Positions 58,238 to 64,000 of a stretch of DNA of 64,000 nt are shown one piece after another. The notes under the pieces were generated by a model that ran no database searches, had not been told where the DNA came from, and was given only the letters and a program-made list of their open reading frames with translations. This stretch comes from Beta vulgaris subsp. vulgaris (taxonomy: Eukaryota > Streptophyta > Magnoliopsida > Caryophyllales > Amaranthaceae). Location: NCBI RefSeq assembly GCF_026745355.1, contig NC_079208.1, positions 60,436,892 to 60,500,891 on the forward strand, written 5' to 3'. Numbering within the stretch: position 1 is the first letter of the stretch; each line of letters opens with the position of its first letter. The translations under genes and the position numbers were made by a program.

Positions 58238-58955
58238 AATATGAGTACTTTGTTTCTGGTTTAATCCACTAAATAGGATCACTAATTAGTTAGTTACTAG
58301 CTCATTTTTTTTTGAAGGAGAAATTTTATTAATTGAAGGTCAAACGACATCTACAATAGATATTAAAGAAAAAATAAGATGCAATCAAACAAGATTAAAT
58401 CAAATTCGTCTTTAAAGAAACTATAATGAACCGCAACCCCCTTGTATTTGCTGAATCAAACAGCTATTGATGATGAAGTCTATCATTCTGACATAGCTTG
58501 GGAATAACATTCTTGTTCGAGCCATGTTTTTACCGCATGCGAGATTCCAATACCTTCATGTTGAATCTCGAACTTCAACCAATGAGAACAATTTCTCATA
58601 CTTAAAAACAAAAAAAAAAACATACTCACAACTCTCATATGAGAGAAGGAGATCTCCACAATAGAGACTAAAGAAATCTCATAAAGAGATACTAATATAT
58701 TCAACAAAATAAGAAAAAGAACTAAAAACTGAAAATAAAAGAAAAAAAGGGTCGGGCTTATCATAGATGAAAACATACATGACAACCCCTAACTGATAAA
58801 CAAGGGGTAGGAGAGACTAGGATTTTAGAGAAAAAAAAAATAAAGAGAGGGGGGCTAGGGTTAACTAAAAGTTTGGTATCTCGATATACGAGTACTTTGT
58901 AATTGGTTTAATCAACTAAATAGGATCATTAATTAGTTAATTACTAGCTCTCATT
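58238..58955 (-). mobile_element. Possible LINE-like insertion between 63-bp direct repeats
   Basis: GAGTACTTTGT...GGTTTAATC and the following TAAATAGGATCA...TTACTAGCTC occur at about 58245-58307 and 58892-58954 at roughly 90% identity. The intervening sequence starts with a T run and GAAGGAGAAATTTTATTAAT, similar to the T-rich left ends of other minus-strand LINE tails in this window. No coding remnant was read. The long imperfect repeats could be an old target duplication or an unrelated local duplication. Confidence 0.35.
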
Positions 58956-59433
58956 CATTTTTGGCAATGAATTAGTTACTAGGCACTAGCTAACTTCCAA
59001 TGTAATGGTTAGCTAGTATGAAAACTTGAATAAAAGATATGGTGGTAGCTTGGTGGGGGCTTTTGTTTTGGAGGGGGGGTATCAAGAACAGTTATCATAA
59101 AAATACAATAATACAAAAGGAAATGGTTAAAGGGAAAAAGGATGGGGAAAAGTAGGGGAAAAAAGAGTCGAAAATTTTGTTTTTATTCCCTGAAAATCCG
59201 CCCAATTGATATTCTGTCGGTGATTTCTTCAGTAAATTGGCTCCTTTTGGTTTAACACTCTTGAGATATAAGATTTGATAATTGATTCATGCATGTTTGA
59301 AGCCTTTAGATAGTGTTATTATGAGTGATGGGAGCTTCACTTTCATCTTGATTTCATGACTATTTTGCTCGTGATACCCACGAAGGGGAAGGTAAAATGG
59401 ATATGGTAATAATCATTTCCACAATTTTCTTTT
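58956..59433. other. Non-genic stretch
   Basis: Nothing recognised. Confidence 0.4.
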
Positions 59434-60765
59434 TTAGGGTGCGTTCTGTTCAACTTAAAAAATTAAGTTTCAGGTCCAATAAGTTCAGATAAGTTCAGAT
59501 AAGTTCAGATAAGTTCAGATAAGTTGCAATAAGGTCTAATAAGTGCAATAAGTTCCAATAAGTTCCAATCAGGTGCAATAAGTTCCAATCAGGTGCAATA
59601 AGTTCCAATCAGGTCTAATAAGGTTCAATAAGTTCCAATCAGGTCTAATAAGGTCCAATAAGGTCCAAATAGTCAATGTTTAATAAACATTTGTATTATT
59701 GTCCACTATTTTGTTATTCATAATTTCATATCACTATTAGCGGATTATGTTATTATTAGAATTATAATTAAAGTACCACAATGATTATATAGTATTATAC
59801 TTGTATTAGTGTCTATTATTTTATTATTATTTGTATTATGTCTATTATTTTATTATTTATTTGTATTATGTCTATTATTTTATTATTCATATTACTATTA
59901 GCTGATTATGTTATTATTAGAATTTTTTATTAAAGTACCACAATGTATAGTATTATACTTGTATTATTGTCTATTATTTGATTATTCATATTGCTATTGA
60001 ATAATATTATAATCATGGTCAAATAATTAAGGTTAACAATAATAATAATAATAATTACATATAATAATAATAATATAATAATAATAATAATAATTACATA
60101 ATAATAATTAAGGTTAACAATAATTATAATCATGGTCAAATAATTAAGGTTAACAATAATAATAATAATAATAATAATTACATAATAATAATTAAGGTTA
60201 ACAATAATAATAATGATTATTAATTTTTTGATTTTCTACTAGTGTTTTATAAAATTAAAACAACACTATTAGATATATTAGTGATGAAAGTTATGTATAG
60301 GCAAATATATAAATAGTAATTTTTTTGTTAAATTAATTATCATAAGAGATAATTAATAATCATTATTTTTAAAGGACGAATTATAATAATTATTATTCCA
60401 TAAAAAATTTTGAGGGGTAGTATTTACGTTAGTGGTAATATTTATGTTATTCATGGTCAATGTTTTTGTCTAATAAGGTCAAATAAGTTTCAATCAGGTT
60501 CAATAAGGTCTAATAAGTTTCAATCAGGTCCAATAAGGTCTAATAAGTTTCAATCAGGGTCAATAAGTTCCAATAAGGTCCAATAAGGTCAATCAGGTTC
60601 AATCAGGTCCAATAAGTTCCAATTAGGTCCAATAAGTTGAATCAGGTGCAATCAGGTCCAATCAGGTTTAATAAGTTCCAATAAGTTCAGTTCAGGTTCA
60701 ATAAGTTCAGTTCAGATAAGTTCCAATAAGTTCAGGTCCAATAAGTTGAATAGAACGCACCCTTA
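59434..60765. mobile_element. 1.3-kb foldback Tourist-type element
   Basis: Body 59437-60762. GGGTGCGTTCTGTTCAACTT and AAGTTGAATAGAACGCACCC form the terminal inverted repeat, with TTA at 59434-59436 and 60763-60765. Each arm (about 220-300 bp) is a run of TCCAATAAGT, TCCAATCAGG and TTCAGATAAG decamers. The middle 700 bp is very AT-rich, with TTATTATT and AATAATAATA stretches. No transposase frame is present. It is far longer than the usual MITE because of arm and core expansion. Confidence 0.85.
60040..60212 (+). repeat. AAT-type microsatellite in the foldback core
   Basis: Repeated AATAATAATAATAATTACAT blocks alternate with AATTAAGGTTAACAAT, so the core itself is a tandem repeat of a compound unit. 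Confidence 0.85.
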
Positions 60766-62430
60766 CTTAGATCAACTTCATATAAAAGTTAAGTTAAACC
60801 AAATCCTTCAAAATTAAAGTGAGAAATGCTTTATAAGTACTTGATTGGGTTAAATGATAACAATAAGCAACATGCATAACACAACAACATGTATGTCTAA
60901 TATAAACTCGGATGTAGCTAGACCTGACATTCGTGTTGTTCATATCAAGTACGATTTAGGTCATTTTTTTATTCACATTGAGTTTCAATTTTGATTCAAT
61001 TATTTGGTGGTTAGGGTACCAGATGAGGACTTTCGACCATTTTATTGTGTGAAAATCAGGTTGGGTTAGATCGTTTTGACTCCATTCGCATTTTGATCCA
61101 TTTTTTTAGTAGTCTGATGCACAATTATATTATATACTTGTTTTTTTTAGAAAAACATTATGCTAATATAAATAAACCTCTTTATATTATTTATCTAACA
61201 TATTTTAGAAGTTACTATCAGTAACTAGTTAAATTTCAAGCAATTTGATTTTGGACTTATTACCCATAACCATAAAGATTAAAATCCGTTCAGTGCACAT
61301 ATACGGTCATTCAGGTAAAAATCTATTGGTTCGACTTAGGTGGGGTTCAGGTCATTGACTTTGGCTTGCTTCAATTCGAGTTTAATCCGGTTCAAATAGT
61401 ATCGGGTATCGATTCCATTGTGGTCAATTTCATTTTGGATGGATTTTCGATTCGATTTGATTTTATCGAGTTTCAGGTCATCGTTTTTGCTTGGATCGAG
61501 TCTCAGTTTGGGTTATTCAATTCAAATCTTCAAAAGTAGGTCTACTTTGCCTGGTCTAGATATAGCTAATTCGACCTTATTTCTGATCTTTTGAAGAAAT
61601 ATACGTTCTTTTGAAGTACTCTACCCATTCCAAATTCTTCTTCTTGCTTTTTCTGATCCATTGGGATGTTTTCAAAGTTCTTCCTATAAATATTATTATT
61701 TTATTTAGACAACAGAAAAAGAAAATTACCAAATAGTAAAAGAGAAAGCGTAAAAAGTAAGAAAGAAGTTAAAAAAAAAAAAGTGCATTCACCTTGATTT
61801 TTATTTCCCATATTTCATGTATGATATATTTACAAAATAAGCAAAAGCATCGAAGTATAAGGAGTTCAAGATTTAAAGTTTATCTAAATTCAGATTTATG
61901 TAATGAATATAATAACCATATTATTGTTCTATTTTGTGTCAAATTTAATCATATTTTGTCACATTATTAGATTATTATAAATAATATGGAGGTGATGATA
62001 ATCTTTATGTTATTTATCAATACATATCTCAACAAATCAACTGATTTTGGATCAAGTGTTGTGAGATTCGAGTATCTAAGTGCTGATTTTTTTTTTTTTG
62101 AATTCTTATGCATGCAGGATTATACATCACTACGTAATTAACTGCCTTTTGTTACAATCCAACCTCCTTTAACCTTTATCTAATTCTTTTATTGTTCTAA
62201 AATTTACACTTGCATGGGCTCATATAAAGCTTAATCATGATTCATATATAAACAATCATTCATGTCTACCTAACTTTAGACAAGCTTTAATGATCCATTT
62301 TCGGTACAAGGTTATTAATCAAAATGTAAATTATGATCTATCGAATTTGTTGCATGGAATGTTTTTATGGCGGAAATGCGTTACCATACATAATAAGCAT
62401 AACATTGACATATGTACAAAATCATTATCT
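60766..62430. other. Non-genic stretch with foldback-like motifs
   Basis: Repeated GGTTCGACTTAGG, GGTTCAGGTCATTG and TCGAGTTTCAGGTCATCG-type sequences at 60950-61560 look like a degraded repeat-rich element. No termini were found. Confidence 0.35.
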
Positions 62431-62621
62431 TTACCTTAAACTTGGAATTTTTCTTTTTTAGGGAAAAGAGAAGTGCATTAATCAAGGGACAAGGTGTCCA
62501 TAAGTACATAAGGTGCTACAACACTAGGGCAATGACGCTCCCAACACTGCTTAATACCAAAAGGCACTACTCTAGCAAGGTTATGGGCAACAATATTCCC
62601 ATCCCTTACCTTAAACTTGGA
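62431..62621 (-). mobile_element. 5'-truncated LINE with 16-bp target duplication
   Basis: The insert 62447-62605 is flanked by exact TTACCTTAAACTTGGA (62431-62446 and 62606-62621). The minus-strand translation reads VRDGNIVAHNLARVV, then a few residues on CWERHCPSVVAPYVLMDTLS, the C-terminal end of the LINE RNase H domain, followed by a stop and an A-rich tail. The exact duplication suggests a fairly recent insertion. Confidence 0.85.
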
Positions 62622-62765
62622 CCTTATTAGCTTGTAATGTGAATCTATTTTTAATTACCAGCAAAATTATGGAGTATACTATATATCTCCGGCCATATTG
62701 CACAAAAAATTTTGTATCTCCGGCCATACCTTTTCAAATTTAGTGGTGGAAAATCATTGTCATAC

Positions 62766-62766
<1 letters not shown>

Positions 62767-62808
<42 letters not shown>

Positions 62809-62810
62809 TA

Positions 62811-62847
<37 letters not shown>
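62767..62847 (+). repeat. (TA)n microsatellite
   Basis: Near-pure TATATA over about 80 bp with a short ATAATTA interruption. Confidence 0.95.
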
Positions 62848-62849
<2 letters not shown>

Positions 62850-64000
62850 TTTCTCCTTACAATATTGTACGTAAGACGACGAGCTTGTGATCATGATATA
62901 CCTAAAATTAATTATTCACTCTCTTGGTAATTGTGAGCTCTTCCTTTATACTTATTTTCTCATCATTTGGTACCTTACATGATGAAGATCAAACCATAAG
63001 CTATATACGTAGTTCTATACGTACAATATGTAAAAGGTGATTTAGACTCGATGACAATAACATTTAGTAAAACGTTGAAATCAAATTTATCTTTATAAAT
63101 AGTAAATAATTACTCCTTAAAATAGAAAAGTTACCCTAATTAATCTTAAAATGAATTATTGTTAATCCGTCTTTTATATTTATATATATATAATATATAA
63201 TATATATACGAGAATGCTCCTTACATGAGAAATGAGAATGAATCTCAACAACACGATTGGATTAGAGTTACAATTCTTGTTCATTGAAGTTATACCTCCG
63301 AAAAAACTTTTGAGTCCAAAAAAAAATTTAATTTTTTTTTCTAATATTCTTTTTTTTTTTGGAGTTACATCATTGCTTTTTCACTAGAGTTACATTACTT
63401 GTTCATTAAAATTATAGTGCGTAAAATCCATTCTCGTTTCTCATGTAAGTATGCATTCTCATATGAACTCACTTCTATGTGTGTGTGTGTGAGAGAGAGA
63501 TATTATGTGAAGTCTATAATAGTTTGCATCTACATGTAAGTGTTGCATAATAAGTTTCTTAAGAAAATACCAAGAATTCCTATTTAAAGAAAATACAATT
63601 ATTCATTAATTAGCATAAGGGTAATACATAATATTTTTGTCCCATAAGGATTAGTTAATAGAAGACTAATTTGTCATGGCATGCTATTCAAGCTGCTCAA
63701 TATTGAATGGATTTGATATCACAATCCTTCATACTCATAGCTTCTAGTATACCTCTTCCTTTCTCTAGTATGGAGAATCCTGATTTTGATCTTGTAATAA
63801 AACTAATGAAATTTTATATCGTCTGCACGCTTATATATTAGCCTTTTTCACTTATTAAATTTTTGGAAAGAAAAATAAATGTATTTAAGGTTGATACTTC
63901 CTTTTAGGTATTGACTAGATTACTTTTCCTGTTTTGTCTACATAGTTGTTCCAAATAAAAGTTTTAGTTTGTCCACTGTATGTCAAGTTACTTTAGACAC
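62848..64000. other. Right-edge non-genic region
   Basis: AT-rich, with a small TA tract at 63180-63210 and GTGTGTGTGTGAGAGAGAGA at 63480-63500. GAGAATG...CTTACATGAGAAATGAGAATG near 63211 and TTCTCGTTTCTCATGTAAGTATGCATTCTC near 63431 form inverted ends of a possible MITE about 250 bp long. Confidence 0.45.

Noticed and set aside
62412..62630. Plus-strand 72-codon open frame
   Set aside because: It spans the target duplication and is antisense to the LINE RNase H remnant.

Overview
This is plant nuclear DNA: AT-rich, with genes split by many introns, a PEBP flowering regulator, a plastid transporter with a transit peptide, and dense small transposons (MITEs, SINEs, truncated LINEs). I infer a eudicot, probably in the Caryophyllales. 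That placement rests only on the general look of the MITEs and on protein resemblance, so treat it as a guess. No tRNA or rRNA gene, CRISPR array or bacterial feature was seen.

Layout. 1-9.6 kb: two tandem minus-strand alpha/beta-hydrolase genes with matching four-exon coding structure (gene 1 about 1420-3937, gene 2 about 5670-7804); each has a 3' splice site just before its start codon, implying 5'-UTR introns. 11.7-16.0 kb: an array of about 324-bp monomers with an alternating two-monomer higher-order structure, bordered by a duplicated 204-bp MITE segment; the right copy is probably split by a solo LTR. 16.6-19 kb: LINE tail, LTR-retroelement remnant and a small MITE. 23.4-25.1 kb: a complete four-exon CENTRORADIALIS/TFL1-type gene on the plus strand with Stowaway MITEs in introns 2 and 3. 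26-41 kb: no intact gene, but a three-copy MULE-type MITE cluster, Tourist-type MITEs with repeat-filled arms, SINEs, LINE remnants and a 74-bp hAT-type MITE. 41.2-50.1 kb: a complete 14-exon minus-strand BASS4-type plastid transporter gene (422 codons). 50-64 kb: repeats again, including paired inverted elements made of AAATGAGC-like octamers, a truncated NGATHA-like B3 fragment inside an inverted-repeat element, a 1.3-kb foldback Tourist element, a LINE tail with a 16-bp target duplication, and microsatellites.

The four intact genes have no obvious joint pathway: two probable membrane-anchored hydrolases, one meristem/flowering regulator and one plastid envelope carrier. The most unusual points are three inferred GC-AG introns in three genes, the 648-bp higher-order satellite, a set of Tourist-type MITEs whose arms are short tandem repeats, and the B3 fragment in a foldback element. 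All coordinates were derived by hand from splice signals, reading frame and family knowledge; no database search was run.
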